NCBI GenBank assembly: GCA_012840075.1
Contig: DUMC01000112.1
Location: 1-64,000 of the forward strand
Reading direction: 5' to 3'
Length of the DNA: 64,000 nucleotides
From: Clostridiaceae bacterium
GTDB lineage: Bacteria; Bacillota; Clostridia; Acetivibrionales; DUMC01
Both the position numbers and the translations under genes were made by a program. The notes under the pieces are model-generated. The model searched no databases. It worked only from the letters and a program-made list of their open reading frames with translations, and was not told the DNA's origin. Within the stretch, counting starts at the first letter, position 1. Each line of letters begins with the position of its first letter. This document shows positions 1-9,897 of this stretch, one piece after another.

Positions 1-1
1 A

Positions 2-586
2 ATGATCAAACGTGCTTTAATCAGCGTATCTGACAAAACTGGAATTGTTGATTTTGCTAAAGAATTGGTCAAACTAGGTATTGAAATTATTTCTACAGGT
101 GGTACTGCGAAAGCTTTAAAAGAAGCAGGGTTAAAGATAACTAATGTATCGGATGTAACAGGATTTCCGGAATGTCTGGACGGCAGAGTAAAAACTTTGC
201 ACCCGAAAATTCACGGAGGGCTTCTTGCCGTCAGAGATAATGAAGAACATATGAAGCAGGTTAAAGATCTAGGCATAGAATTAATAGACCTTGTTGTAAT
301 AAACCTTTATCCTTTTAAAAAGACTATTGAAAAACCTAATGTTACATTCGATGAAGCAATTGAAAATATAGATATTGGCGGACCGGCAATGTTAAGAGCG
401 GCTGCTAAAAATTTTAAATATGTTGCTGTTATAATTGACCCATCAGATTATCCGGTAGTTCTTGATGAAATAAGAAAAACCGGTGAAGTAAGTTATGAGA
501 CTAAAATCAAGCTTGCGCGTAAGGTATTTGAGCATACAAGCAAGTATGATTCCCTCATTGCAGATTTTTTGGGAAAGCAAATATAA
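2..586 (+). CDS. purH: Stand-alone IMP cyclohydrolase (PurH N-terminal domain only)
   Basis: The 194-residue protein matches the MGS-like IMP cyclohydrolase half of bifunctional PurH: it opens [19 protein letters not shown] and carries [23 protein letters not shown] and [17 protein letters not shown]. It closes the purine ring, converting FAICAR to IMP. Full PurH is about 510 residues; here the frame stops right after the cyclohydrolase domain, and no AICAR transformylase domain follows before purD begins 86 bases later. The start codon is at the second base of the window, so the gene is complete but its upstream context is unseen. From general knowledge some Clostridia encode the two PurH activities separately; I infer the transformylase lies upstream or elsewhere. 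Loss of the C-terminal domain by mutation is the alternative, but the tail shows no leftover homologous sequence. Confidence 0.88.
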   Translation: MIKRALISVSDKTGIVDFAKELVKLGIEIISTGGTAKALKEAGLKITNVSDVTGFPECLDGRVKTLHPKIHGGLLAVRDNEEHMKQVKDLGIELIDLVVINLYPFKKTIEKPNVTFDEAIENIDIGGPAMLRAAAKNFKYVAVIIDPSDYPVVLDEIRKTGEVSYETKIKLARKVFEHTSKYDSLIADFLGKQI

Positions 587-672
587 GAAACAACACAAAA
601 AGCAAAGTATATTATTCAGGCTTAGTCTCATAACAGCACTTAACAACAAAAAGAAAGGAGTTACTGAATATA

Positions 673-1989
673 ATGAAAGTCCTGGTTGTTGGCGGTGGAG
701 GACGGGAACATGCTATTATATGGAAGATAAAACAAAATCCGACAGTAGAAAAAGTATATTGCGCTCCAGGAAATGGCGGAATATCGGAGTTAGCCGAATG
801 TGTGCCGATTAAAGCAACTGATATAGATGGTATGGTAGAATTTGCAAAGTCAAATCAAATGGATCTTGTAGTTGTATCACCCGATGATCCACTGGGAGCA
901 GGTATGGTAGATGCGCTCCAAGAAATCGGTATCAGAGCGTTTGGACCTGTTAAAGCTGCAGCAGAAATTGAGAGCAGTAAAGCTTTTGCCAAGTGGCTTA
1001 TGAAGAAGTATAATATTCCGACTGCCGAGTATGAAGTTTTTGATGATTGCGAGAAAGCCATCGAATATCTGAAAAAATGTAGATACCCCATAGTTATAAA
1101 AGCTGATGGGCTTGCAGCAGGAAAAGGAGTTGTCATTGCAGAGGATTTTGACCGCGCTTCCGAAGTGGTAAGAGATATGATTGAAAACAGGATGTTTGGT
1201 GAAGCCGGGAGGAAAGTAGTTATTGAAGAGTTTTTGAAGGGTACTGAAGTTTCTGCCCTTGTATTTACTGACGGAAAAACTATTGAACCTATGGTAAGTG
1301 CTCAGGACCACAAGAAAGTTTTTGATAATGATTTAGGACCAAATACGGGAGGAATGGGAGCATTTTCGCCAAGCAGAGTTTATACACCGGAATTAGCTGA
1401 ATTATGTATGGAAAGAATCATAACACCTACTGTAGAGGCAATGAATAAAGAAGGAAGAACTTTTAAAGGAGTATTGTATTGCGGTTTAATAATCACTGAA
1501 GAAGGGCCGAAGGTCTTAGAGTTTAATGCGAGATTCGGAGATCCGGAAACACAGGTTATCCTACCCAGGCTTAAGACCGACTTAGTAGATATTTTTAACG
1601 CTATAATTGATGAAAGGCTTGATCAAATAAATATTGAGTGGGATGAAAGAGCCGCTGCCTGTGTCATACTTGCATCAGGAGGATATCCTGGAAAATATGA
1701 AATTGGTTATGAAATAAAAGGAATTGATGTTATTACTAATAAAAAGGATAAAGGCAATACTGATATGAATGAGGATGTGTTGATATTTCATGCAGGAACC
1801 AGGTTGGAAAACGGGAAATATTATACATCAGGAGGCCGTGTACTAGGTGTTACGGCTTTAGGCGGTAATCTTGAATCAGCAGTAGAAAAGGCGTATAAGG
1901 AAGTTGAAAAGATACATTTTCATAACATGCATTATAGAAAAGATATAGGGCGTAAAAAGGAAAGTGGTATTTTTGAAAGGACAATATAA
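673..1989 (+). CDS. purD: Phosphoribosylamine-glycine ligase (GAR synthetase)
   Basis: PurD joins glycine to phosphoribosylamine with ATP, step two of de novo purine synthesis. The 438-residue sequence has the N-terminal VLVVGGGGREHA motif, the ATP-grasp core with KADGLAAGKGVV, the GPNTGGMGAFSP signature and the metal/ATP site EFNARFGDPETQ, then the C-terminal domain. Length is slightly above the usual 420-430 residues. A ribosome site (AAAGGAG) lies ahead of ATG 673. It follows the cyclohydrolase gene by 86 bases and its last 26 bases overlap the start of nadD, implying one transcript in which purine and NAD synthesis are coupled. Confidence 0.97.
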   Translation: MKVLVVGGGGREHAIIWKIKQNPTVEKVYCAPGNGGISELAECVPIKATDIDGMVEFAKSNQMDLVVVSPDDPLGAGMVDALQEIGIRAFGPVKAAAEIESSKAFAKWLMKKYNIPTAEYEVFDDCEKAIEYLKKCRYPIVIKADGLAAGKGVVIAEDFDRASEVVRDMIENRMFGEAGRKVVIEEFLKGTEVSALVFTDGKTIEPMVSAQDHKKVFDNDLGPNTGGMGAFSPSRVYTPELAELCMERIITPTVEAMNKEGRTFKGVLYCGLIITEEGPKVLEFNARFGDPETQVILPRLKTDLVDIFNAIIDERLDQINIEWDERAAACVILASGGYPGKYEIGYEIKGIDVITNKKDKGNTDMNEDVLIFHAGTRLENGKYYTSGGRVLGVTALGGNLESAVEKAYKEVEKIHFHNMHYRKDIGRKKESGIFERTI

Positions 1990-2626
1990 AAGAATAGGTA
2001 TTTCAGGCGGAACCTTTGATCCTATTCATTACGGTCACTTGATAATAGCTGAGGAAATCAGGGAAACCATGGGACTTGAAAAAGTTATATTTATACCTTC
2101 AGGTAATCCGCCGCATAAAAAAAACATCAAAGTGACTGAAGCAATACATCGTTATAACATGGTAAAATTAGCTACAGCTTCAAATCCATATTTTGAAGTG
2201 GCATCAATAGAAATTGAAAGAGAAGGGTATTCATATACGATTGATACTTTAAAACAACTGAAGCAAATTTATGGAAGGGATACAACTTTTTTCTTTATAA
2301 CAGGAGCGGATGTTATACCTGAACTGGTTACCTGGAGAAGTTTTGAGAATTTATTTACTTTATGCGAGTTTGTTGCGGTATTAAGACCGGGTTTTGAAAA
2401 GGAGTTCCTGTTGGAGAAAATTGAGTATTATAAGAGGAATTACAACGCAATAATACATGTAGTTGATGCTCCGTTAATAGGAATATCTTCAACTATTATA
2501 AGGAAAAGAATAAAACAAGGTAAATCAATAAAATATCTTGTACCTGAAAGTGTAGAAGATTACATAAGAAAGAACGCTTTATATTTATACGGTTTTGCCC
2601 GGAACACCCATTTAACCTTAAAATGA
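1964..2626 (+). CDS. nadD: Nicotinate-nucleotide adenylyltransferase
   Basis: NadD adenylylates nicotinate mononucleotide to deamido-NAD. The protein shows the nucleotidyltransferase motif GGTFDPIHYGHL near the N terminus, the NPPHK loop and the C-terminal ISSTIIRKRIKQGKSIKYLVP, which corresponds to the family's ISST(x)IR signature. GTG 1964 lies inside the end of purD with AAAGG just upstream (short spacing); an alternative TTG at 1973 would give a protein opening MKGQYKRIGI, closer to usual family starts. It heads the nadD-yqeK-rsfS-leuS order common in Clostridia, although the gene for an LCP/LytR-type protein often found between yqeK and rsfS is missing here. Confidence 0.95.
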   Translation: MVFLKGQYKRIGISGGTFDPIHYGHLIIAEEIRETMGLEKVIFIPSGNPPHKKNIKVTEAIHRYNMVKLATASNPYFEVASIEIEREGYSYTIDTLKQLKQIYGRDTTFFFITGADVIPELVTWRSFENLFTLCEFVAVLRPGFEKEFLLEKIEYYKRNYNAIIHVVDAPLIGISSTIIRKRIKQGKSIKYLVPESVEDYIRKNALYLYGFARNTHLTLK

Positions 2627-2648
2627 AGAGAATAATGGGGGTATTAAA

Positions 2649-3248
2649 TTGACATATGAACAATTATCATTAACGATAACCGTAGAAGATATTAAAAGTA
2701 AATTAAGATTGAGTATATCTCCACGCAGGTATAAGCATTCTGAAAATGTAACGGAGGTTGCAGTAAAGCTTGCAAAAAAATATGGAGCCGATACGAACAA
2801 GGCTACTATTGCAGGGTTTCTTCATGATTGTGCAAAAGGGAAATCAACCAAGGAATTGTTGGAACTTTCTGAAAAATTTAACATACATGTGGATGAATAT
2901 AAAAAATTACATCCCGAACTTTTGCATGATGAAATAGGTGCTTGTATAGCAAAAACAGATTATGGAATAGAGGATGAAGAAATACTAAGTGCTATCAGGT
3001 ACCATACTATGGGCAGAGAAAATATGAGTTTGCTTGAAAAAATAATTTTTATAGCTGATTATATTGAGCCGGGGAGAAATTTCCCGGGCGTTGAAGAAAT
3101 AAGAAAATTAGCTTTTGATGATTTAGATAAATCTATTTTACAAGCTTTAGATACAACTTTGATATATTTAATTAAAATAGGGGCTATAATACATCCTGAT
3201 ACAATAAAAACAAGAAATTATTTTATATCGGTGGCTATGCAGTCATGA
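2649..3248 (+). CDS. yqeK: YqeK-type HD phosphohydrolase (symmetrical Ap4A hydrolase)
   Basis: This is a 199-residue HD-domain protein with RYKHSENV, the metal-binding FLHDCAKG, an LLHDEIGA stretch, and AIRYHTMGRENM followed by KIIFIADYIEPGR, the pattern of the YqeK family. Members cleave diadenosine tetraphosphate symmetrically to ADP. The frame opens with TTG at 2649 preceded by a G-rich ribosome site. It begins 22 bases after nadD, as in most Firmicutes, and is probably co-transcribed with it. About 25 extra N-terminal residues precede the usual family start; an internal start cannot be excluded. Confidence 0.92.
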   Translation: MTYEQLSLTITVEDIKSKLRLSISPRRYKHSENVTEVAVKLAKKYGADTNKATIAGFLHDCAKGKSTKELLELSEKFNIHVDEYKKLHPELLHDEIGACIAKTDYGIEDEEILSAIRYHTMGRENMSLLEKIIFIADYIEPGRNFPGVEEIRKLAFDDLDKSILQALDTTLIYLIKIGAIIHPDTIKTRNYFISVAMQS

Positions 3249-3345
3249 TTTTTTTAGTTATAATGAGATTATTATTACTTTTAAGATGATGATTACTTTG
3301 AAAGGATTAATGGGGATATAATGGAGATATATTGATAAAATCAAT

Positions 3346-3376
3346 CTCATTTATTTCTTCATGAGAAATAAATGAA
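3346..3376. other. Imperfect hairpin between yqeK and rsfS
   Basis: In the 199-base gap, CATTTATTTCT at 3348-3358 pairs with AGAAATAAATG at 3364-3374 around a 5-base loop. It is AU-rich with no T-run behind it, so it is a weak terminator candidate at best; it could equally be an RNA processing site. Confidence 0.35.
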
Positions 3377-3447
3377 CCATTTAATCACCTTTTAATAGGA
3401 GAAAATAAGATTAAAATAAGATTAAAAAAGCGGAGGTTGGTAACATT

Positions 3448-3807
3448 TTGAATAGTGCGGAATTATCGGAAAAAATATCGCATATCTTGTTAGATAAGAA
3501 AGCAAGAGATGTAGATATTATTAAAATCGAAAACTTAACAATTTTAACAGATTATTTCATAATATGTACAGGTACTTCAACTACACATATAAGAACCCTA
3601 GCTGATGAAGTAATTATTAAATTAAGAGAAGAAGGAATTGAGTGCCACCATGTAGAGGGATATGAAAGCAGCAGATGGATACTTTTAGACTATGGTAATG
3701 TAGTTGTCCATATTTTCCATGAGGAGGAAAGAAAATATTATAACCTGGAAAGACTATGGTCAGAAGGCATAATTACAAGAAAAGAAATAAAAGTGCCGCA
3801 ACAATAG
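3448..3807 (+). CDS. rsfS: Ribosomal silencing factor RsfS
   Basis: RsfS binds ribosomal protein uL14 and blocks subunit joining when nutrients are scarce. The 119-residue protein has the family landmarks DIIKIENLTILTDYFIICTG, EGYESSRWILLDYGNVVVHIF and the ending EERKYYNLERLW. It starts with TTG 3448, with GGAGG at 3433-3437. It is separated from yqeK by an AU-rich gap and from leuS by 199 bases holding a possible terminator, so it may form its own short transcript. Confidence 0.95.
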   Translation: MNSAELSEKISHILLDKKARDVDIIKIENLTILTDYFIICTGTSTTHIRTLADEVIIKLREEGIECHHVEGYESSRWILLDYGNVVVHIFHEEERKYYNLERLWSEGIITRKEIKVPQQ

Positions 3808-3920
3808 AAATAGATACGATAAAATAGATACGATAATAAGTTAGAGTAAAAAATAAAAACTATGACGATTAAATAAGTTAAAAATTTAAAATAGATACAT
3901 CAGCATTAAATTTTTAGGGG

Positions 3921-3955
3921 AGTATTTTCAGGTTCAAAAATACTACCTTAATATT
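3921..3955 (+). terminator. Possible terminator after rsfS
   Basis: AGTATTTT at 3921-3928 pairs with AAAATACT at 3937-3944 around an 8-base loop, followed by a T-rich stretch. The stem is AU-rich and therefore weak. Confidence 0.4.
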
Positions 3956-4006
3956 TTTAATTGTATTTAATTGCATTAATTTGAAGGTTTCGGAGGTATG
4001 CATATT

Positions 4007-6502
4007 ATGAGAAGTTATAATCCAAGAGTAATAGAAAGAAACTGGAGAGAGAAATGGGAGAAGGAAGATCTTTTCTCAACTACCGAAAAAGGCGATGCAC
4101 CAAAATACTATGTACTGGAGATGTTTCCTTACCCATCCGGTAAACTTCATATGGGACATGTGAGAAATTATTCCATAGGTGACGTTGTAGCCAGATTTAA
4201 GAAAATGAACGGATATAACATACTTCATCCTATGGGTTGGGATGCATTTGGGCTTCCTGCCGAGAATGCAGCCATAAAGCATGGTATCCATCCTCATAAG
4301 TGGACCGTGTCAAATATTGAAAATATGAGGGAGCAGTTAAAACAGTTAGGGATAAGCTATGACTGGAAGAGGGAAGTTTCTACCTGCAGTCCTGATTACT
4401 ATAAGTGGACTCAATGGATGTTTTTACAATTGTATAAACATGGATTGGCTTATAAGAAAAAGGCAAATGTTAACTGGTGTCCTTCATGTGAAACGGTGCT
4501 TGCAAATGAACAAGTTGTAAACGGCCGCTGTGAGCGTTGTAAGTCTCCCGTAGGAAAGAAAGACCTGGAACAGTGGTTTTTCAGGATTACGAAATATGCC
4601 CAAAGATTGCTGGATGATATAGATAAACTGGAAGGTTGGCCTGAAAAAGTAAAAATAATGCAGCAAAATTGGATAGGCAGAAGTGAGGGTGTGGAAGTAG
4701 ATTTTAAAATCGACGGGATGGATAAGAGCATAAGAATTTATACTACCAGGCCGGACACCATATTCGGTGTGACGTATATGGTAATCGCACCGGAGCATAG
4801 CATTGTAAAAGAGATTATCAAGGGTACGCCGCAAGAGCAGGAATGCCTTAAATTTATAGAACGCATCCAGTATATGAATGAAATAGAGAGAACTTCAGAG
4901 GAGACAGAAAAAGAAGGAGTATTTACGGGAAGATATGTTATCAACCCGTTAAACGGAGATAAAGTTCCTTTATACCTGGCTAATTATGTTCTTGCTGACT
5001 ACGGGACCGGTGCTGTTATGGCAGTACCCGCACACGATGAAAGGGACTTTAGGTTTGCTAAGAAATACAATTTACCGATAAAAGTAGTTATACAACCTGA
5101 GGGTGTGGAGCTAAATCCTGAAACTATGAAAGAAGCTTATGTGGATATCGGGTATCTGGTAAATTCGGGAAAGTTTAACGGAATCAGAAGTGATGAAGCA
5201 GCCGTTAAGATCATGGATTATATCGAAGAAATGAAATACGGGGAAAGAAAAGTCAATTATAAATTGAGAGACTGGCTTATTTCCAGACAAAGATATTGGG
5301 GAGCTCCAATTCCCATAATATATTGTAATGATTGCGGTATAGTGCCTGTACCGGAGGAGGATCTTCCTGTTATACTTCCGACTGATATTCAATTTAAAGG
5401 GAAAGGAGAATTACCTTTAGCAACTTCGGAAACGTTTATAAAAGCGAAATGCCCTAAATGCGGAAAGACAGGAAGAAGAGAACTGGATACCATGGATACT
5501 TTTGTATGCTCATCTTGGTATTACTTAAGGTATTGTGATCCATGCAATAAAGAAAAGCCGTTCAACAAAGAAAATGTGGATTACTGGATGCCGGTAGATC
5601 AATATATCGGCGGAGTTGAACACGCAATATTGCACTTGCTTTATTCCAGGTTTTTAATGAAAGCTTTGTATGACATGGGCTATGTTTCTTATGATGAACC
5701 ATTTACAAATCTCCTTACTCAAGGAATGGTTCTAAAAGATGGGGCAAAAATGTCAAAGTCGCTTGGTAATGTTGTAAGCCCTGAAGAAATTATAGAAAAA
5801 TATGGTGCAGATACAGCAAGGTTATTTATCCTCTTCGCTTCACCACCTGAAAAGGATTTGGAATGGAGCGATCAAGGAGTAGAAGGTTGCTATCGCTTTA
5901 TAAACAGGGTATGGAGAATTGTAAATGAATTTGCCCAGGATATTAACGCTTGCAAAGATGCTGATTTACACCAAGACGGTCATATGAACCTTTCTGATGC
6001 GGATAAGGAACTCAGATATGCTTTGCATTATGCGATTAAGAAAGTTACAGAGGATATCAGGGACAGATTCAATTTTAATACTGCCATAAGTGCTATTATG
6101 GAACTTGTTAATGCATTATATTCATACAAGGAAAAGGTATCTGATGATAAGAAAAACCTTACCTTGATCAAGGAAACCATAGAGAAGCTGATAATTTTGC
6201 TGGCACCTTTTGTTCCTTATGTTACCGAGGAATTATGGCGTATTATAGGTAAAGAAGACAGTGTTCACAAGCAGAAATGGCCTGAATATAAAGAAGAAGC
6301 TCTTATAAAGGATGAAATTGAAATTGTTGTTCAAATAAACGGAAAAGTAAGAGATAAAATCATGATTCCAACCGGGCTTGATAAAGAACAAACCGAGAAG
6401 GAAGCAATGAATACCGAAAAAGTGAAAAGGCTTCTTGAAGGTAAGAATGTTGTTAAAGTAATAGTCGTACCGGAAAAGCTGGTTAATATAGTGGTGAAAT
6501 GA
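4007..6502 (+). CDS. leuS: Leucyl-tRNA synthetase
   Basis: A class I synthetase of about 831 residues that charges tRNA-Leu. Visible are the HIGH-type motif [19 protein letters not shown], the CP1 editing region with [14 protein letters not shown] and the acidic AVPAHDERD, zinc-type cysteine pairs (WCPSCE...CERC and CPKCGK), the KMSKS loop [10 protein letters not shown], and the anticodon-binding and C-terminal domains. An ATG at 3998 is in frame, but GGAGG at 3992-3996 touches it; ATG 4007 has 10 bases of spacing and opens [10 protein letters not shown], so I prefer it. No T-box is visible in the leader, unlike thrS in the same window. Confidence 0.97.
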   Translation: MRSYNPRVIERNWREKWEKEDLFSTTEKGDAPKYYVLEMFPYPSGKLHMGHVRNYSIGDVVARFKKMNGYNILHPMGWDAFGLPAENAAIKHGIHPHKWTVSNIENMREQLKQLGISYDWKREVSTCSPDYYKWTQWMFLQLYKHGLAYKKKANVNWCPSCETVLANEQVVNGRCERCKSPVGKKDLEQWFFRITKYAQRLLDDIDKLEGWPEKVKIMQQNWIGRSEGVEVDFKIDGMDKSIRIYTTRPDTIFGVTYMVIAPEHSIVKEIIKGTPQEQECLKFIERIQYMNEIERTSEETEKEGVFTGRYVINPLNGDKVPLYLANYVLADYGTGAVMAVPAHDERDFRFAKKYNLPIKVVIQPEGVELNPETMKEAYVDIGYLVNSGKFNGIRSDEAAVKIMDYIEEMKYGERKVNYKLRDWLISRQRYWGAPIPIIYCNDCGIVPVPEEDLPVILPTDIQFKGKGELPLATSETFIKAKCPKCGKTGRRELDTMDTFVCSSWYYLRYCDPCNKEKPFNKENVDYWMPVDQYIGGVEHAILHLLYSRFLMKALYDMGYVSYDEPFTNLLTQGMVLKDGAKMSKSLGNVVSPEEIIEKYGADTARLFILFASPPEKDLEWSDQGVEGCYRFINRVWRIVNEFAQDINACKDADLHQDGHMNLSDADKELRYALHYAIKKVTEDIRDRFNFNTAISAIMELVNALYSYKEKVSDDKKNLTLIKETIEKLIILLAPFVPYVTEELWRIIGKEDSVHKQKWPEYKEEALIKDEIEIVVQINGKVRDKIMIPTGLDKEQTEKEAMNTEKVKRLLEGKNVVKVIVVPEKLVNIVVK

Positions 6503-6554
6503 GCAAAGTTTGCTTGATTAATGCTCTAATGACTTGACTAATGCTCCAATGAGA

Positions 6555-6589
6555 GGTTCAGTGGGGGGCTTGCCCCCCCACTTAGAACC
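6555..6589 (+). terminator. GC-rich hairpin downstream of leuS
   Basis: GTGGGGGGC pairs with GCCCCCCCAC around a TT loop (6561-6581), and flanking GGTTC (6555-6559) pairs with GAACC (6585-6589). No T-run follows. It may stop transcription of leuS or be part of the repeat that follows. Confidence 0.55.
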
Positions 6590-6680
6590 GAATTTTCACT
6601 TAGAACCGAAATTCAGCTTAGAACTCCTTTAGAACCGTTGAACTTCTAGTTGTAAACAAACTTTCAGTTAGAACTGCAAC
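6582..6680. repeat. Degenerate short direct repeats around TTAGAACCG
   Basis: Downstream of the G/C hairpin, CTTAGAACCGAA occurs twice in tandem-like spacing and variants (CTTAGAACT, TTTAGAACCG, GTTAGAACTG) recur to about 6680, lying between the convergent ends of leuS and the carboxypeptidase gene. The left arm of the hairpin also contains the complementary GGTTC. Confidence 0.5.
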
Positions 6681-6699
6681 TCCATCTAAATTTGATTTC

Positions 6700-8253
6700 C
6701 TAATATAAACGTTTATTGTATCTATATACGGTTTTACGCTTTCGAGCGTTTACCTTCCTTGATATTTTCCTAAGTATTATTCTTAAAAACATGAAAGAAG
6801 CAAGTACAATTACCGTAGTTCTTATAATATTGAATATCAAGCTGTTTTTCAGCCTCTCGTATAGAGAAACTTTCTTTTCAATTGAATTTGCTGCAATTAA
6901 ATTAGCCGTTCCTATAACTGTGTCACCTAGAAAAAATTCTATGTAACCCAGAATTTCACCCTCGCTGATAGGAGCTGAAATTAGAGGCTTCAGATGTACT
7001 TTTCTTACAACATTCCAATTGCTGCTATTAAAAACCTCCAGTTCATCTTTAGAATTTGTTCCATTCATATTAATCATATTTATATTCTCTGTAATATTTA
7101 TATTTTCAGAAAGGTCAGCAGTAGTTTTAGGTAATATCCCAATTACACTTTGGTCTGTCACTAAGTCAAGGGTTAAACTATCTTTGGCGTTTTCAACGGA
7201 CACTGTTGTAACATGCTCGCTTTCATCGATTAGTTTTTTGAGGGAGAAATTGTCAAATCCGTATTTAAGCAGCTTTTCGGTGTATTTATATACATCTTCC
7301 CATGCTCTTGGGGTCTTGACACCAAGAATTACAGAAATAAGTTCCATACCGTTTTCATCTACTGCAGCCGTCACAAGGTTATGCCCTGCTGCAGAGGTAT
7401 AACCGGTTTTTATGCCTATTATCTCAAAATTGCAGTCCGGAGAAGTTCCGTAACGCAAGAATCTGTTAGTGGTATACAACGGGTCCCAGGCTTTATGTTT
7501 GTTAGTAGGAGGTATGTCAAAACTGTCTTTCCTTACAATTTCTCTAAAAGCCGGGATGGTCATCGCATGCCGTGCTATTATAGCCATATCTTTGGCAGTT
7601 GTATAGTGGTTTTCATGATGCAAGCCATTTGCATTCACAAAATTAGTATCAGTTGCCCCCAGCTCTTTTGCTCTTTCATTCATCATGTTTATGAACTCTT
7701 CTCTTGAAGAAGCCACGTTTTCAGCAATTATGTTGGCAGCTTCATTTGCAGAGCATATAAGCATTGCATGCAGCAGATCCCTCAGAGTCAATTCTTCACC
7801 GGCCATTATTCCGATGTTCATGCCGCCCTCGCCAATATCATAGACTGCAGCTTGGCTGGCAGTCATGACAGTATCAAGGCTTTCATTCTCTAAAGCTACT
7901 ATGGCAGCCATGATCTTTGTCGTGCTTGCAGGATATATATGCTTTTTATCCATACCATCACTTAAAAGCACAATACCGGTACGAGAATCTATCAAAATGA
8001 AGCTTTCTGCTTCAATACCCAACAACTCGGATATGTCATAACCGGCAGTTCCAGTATTACTAACAGTTCCTGTACTAACAGTTACGACATTGACATTCAT
8101 GCCGGAGCTTTCAACATTAACGCTAGTAGGTTGCGAAACAGTGGCATATACTTGCCACGGATTAATAATAGAATAAAAAAGCGTGAATATCACTACAATA
8201 AAAACAGTCAACAGTTTAATAGTAAAAAATCCTACTGATTTTTTAACACCCAT
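6700..8253 (-). CDS. Serine-type D-Ala-D-Ala carboxypeptidase, membrane-anchored (DacF-like)
   Basis: A peptidoglycan D,D-carboxypeptidase (S11 family) that trims pentapeptide side chains outside the membrane. Motifs are the SxxK nucleophile in PASTTKIMAA, the SxN-type CSANEAANIIAE, and the KTG-type GIKTGYTSAAGHN. The frame is open up to 8433, but the first 60 residues look unlike a protein N terminus; ATG 8251-8253 opens directly into a signal/anchor helix (residues about 10-30), so I place the start there, with only a weak AAGTGGA upstream. A second hydrophobic helix near the C terminus followed by a Lys/Arg-rich tail suggests double anchoring. It ends convergently with leuS. Confidence 0.9.
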   Translation of the reverse strand: MGVKKSVGFFTIKLLTVFIVVIFTLFYSIINPWQVYATVSQPTSVNVESSGMNVNVVTVSTGTVSNTGTAGYDISELLGIEAESFILIDSRTGIVLLSDGMDKKHIYPASTTKIMAAIVALENESLDTVMTASQAAVYDIGEGGMNIGIMAGEELTLRDLLHAMLICSANEAANIIAENVASSREEFINMMNERAKELGATDTNFVNANGLHHENHYTTAKDMAIIARHAMTIPAFREIVRKDSFDIPPTNKHKAWDPLYTTNRFLRYGTSPDCNFEIIGIKTGYTSAAGHNLVTAAVDENGMELISVILGVKTPRAWEDVYKYTEKLLKYGFDNFSLKKLIDESEHVTTVSVENAKDSLTLDLVTDQSVIGILPKTTADLSENINITENINMINMNGTNSKDELEVFNSSNWNVVRKVHLKPLISAPISEGEILGYIEFFLGDTVIGTANLIAANSIEKKVSLYERLKNSLIFNIIRTTVIVLASFMFLRIILRKISRKVNARKRKTVYRYNKRLY

Positions 8254-8649
8254 TCCACTTTCTGAAAATACATAGCAGCTAGATTTCATAGTTAAATTAC
8301 TGAGGCACCCCCAACCAAGATTTAGTTTTCCATACCACCTCATGCTGCCTGTAAGAAAACCCATTCCAAAGACAAAAAATAATTTTACCGTCTTATTTTG
8401 GGCATACCTTTCCATTGCATTCAGGTGTATCATTTTAAGTTAATGCTTCTTACTTTAGCGCAACAGTATTAGTATACCAGAAAATTAAATATAAATGAAT
8501 AAAAAATATATTAAATTTGTACTAGCATTATTTTCCATAAATTTTAGTAATATTTTCCTAAAGTAAAAAATTACTTAACTATGTGTTGGACATGGCAATA
8601 AAGAAAAACAAATTCATGCCGATTAATATATCAGGGAGTGTGGTAAATT

Positions 8650-9579
8650 GTGACAATAAATATATTTAATGCTAAGATTAACATAAAAAAGGAGCATATT
8701 CTTATAATTACCATATTTTTTACTATATTTATTTTACTAATCACATATAAGGCTATAAAAAATGATGAGGTTCTTATTGACAGCGATCAGACACAAGTTT
8801 CAGGGCAACATGATAGTTCTGTAAGTTATGAAAACGGTTCAGAAAACGATAAAGAAGAGCAAAAAGGCAACAATAAAATAGAGGATAATAACGAACAAGA
8901 GAACAGCAACGATCAAAAGGGTGACAATGAACAAATGAAAGATAATGAACAGAGTGATGATCAAAGATACGCTGAAGATAGCCATAACCAAGCGCAAGAA
9001 GCCGGACGTGAAATTAAAGTATACGTGACAGGATGTGTAAATAATCCCGGCATGTTCACATTAAAGGAAGGACAGCTATTGTATGAAGCGATAGAAGCAG
9101 CAGGTGGGCTTACGGGAGAAGCTGATATTGATAATATTAATATGGTTTATCAGCTGACACAAAATATAATGATAAATATACTTCCAAAGAATATTTCAAA
9201 AACGGCAATCTCGGGTGGGAATAACACCGGTGATGTAAATGAAGCAGGATCCGGGGTTCAAATTGTTAAAGATGCAGGTGACGGGGTGATGAAGTATACA
9301 AGCGGAAGTGCCGGGAGCATGAGAAACGATGATGATAATGAAGATAATACATTAACTGATACTGGAAGTGCCTCAAGTAAGAAAGAAAAAATTAACATTA
9401 ATGTAGCTACCGCAGATGAGCTTGCAACACTGCCGGGCATTGGTAATGCAATTGCTGAGAGTATAGTAGAGTACAGGAAAAATAAAGGAAGATTTAATAA
9501 AATCGAGGATATAATGAATGTCCCGGGAATAAAAGAAAAACGTTTTGAGCAAATCAGAGATTTTATAACGGTTGATTAA
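8650..9579 (+). CDS. comEA: ComEA-like DNA-binding protein (SLBB + helix-hairpin-helix)
   Basis: The 309-residue protein has one N-terminal membrane helix (about residues 17-37), a long Asp/Glu/Asn/Gln-rich low-complexity linker (about 45-115), an SLBB domain (KVYVTGCVNNPGMFTLKEG) and a C-terminal pair of helix-hairpin-helix motifs (INVATADELATLPGIGNAIAES; IMNVPGIKEKRF). ComEA captures double-stranded DNA outside the membrane during uptake. The GTG start follows GGGAG. A second acidic, Asn-rich spacer lies between SLBB and HhH. ComEA beside leuS is a common Clostridia arrangement. Function in transformation here is inferred; no comEC is visible. Confidence 0.9.
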   Translation: MTINIFNAKINIKKEHILIITIFFTIFILLITYKAIKNDEVLIDSDQTQVSGQHDSSVSYENGSENDKEEQKGNNKIEDNNEQENSNDQKGDNEQMKDNEQSDDQRYAEDSHNQAQEAGREIKVYVTGCVNNPGMFTLKEGQLLYEAIEAAGGLTGEADIDNINMVYQLTQNIMINILPKNISKTAISGGNNTGDVNEAGSGVQIVKDAGDGVMKYTSGSAGSMRNDDDNEDNTLTDTGSASSKKEKININVATADELATLPGIGNAIAESIVEYRKNKGRFNKIEDIMNVPGIKEKRFEQIRDFITVD

Positions 9580-9589
9580 AATTTGATAA

Positions 9590-9655
9590 ACGGTTAATCG
9601 ATTAATTGACTAATAAATTGACTGATTAATTGACTAATGAATTGATTGATGAATC
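9590..9655. repeat. Degenerate AATTGACTAAT tandem repeat
   Basis: Four to five imperfect copies of an AATTGAYTRAT-like unit run from just after comEA to its terminator. AT-rich slippage product; no function evident. Confidence 0.5.
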
Positions 9656-9690
9656 AAAAAAAGAACCGGTAAAAAAGCCGGTTCTTTTTA
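9656..9690 (+). terminator. Rho-independent terminator of comEA
   Basis: AAAAAGAACCGG pairs with CCGGTTCTTTTT around an 8-base A-rich loop, with T-rich sequence after it. Symmetry means it could also act on the opposite strand. Confidence 0.85.
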
Positions 9691-9897
9691 AAATTTATAT
9701 AAAAAAGGAGGAAACTTTCACTTAATAAAATCAAACTTTCACATAATACAATCATATTTCATTGTTATTATGATTGTCACCAGTATTATTATACGATTAT
9801 AAAATAAAAAAAGTAATGATATTAATTAACGACTTTGTTACATGAAAGAAAAGTTTTTTTATGCAACATTAACAATGTAACTTTAATCGCCTGGAAC

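Noticed and set aside
3808-4006. T-box leader for leuS
   Set aside because: No AGGGTGG-type T-box core and no large terminator; only a weak AU-rich hairpin.
8254-8433. 60-residue N-terminal extension of the carboxypeptidase
   Set aside because: It precedes a clear signal/anchor helix, lacks a ribosome site and looks like untranslated leader read through.
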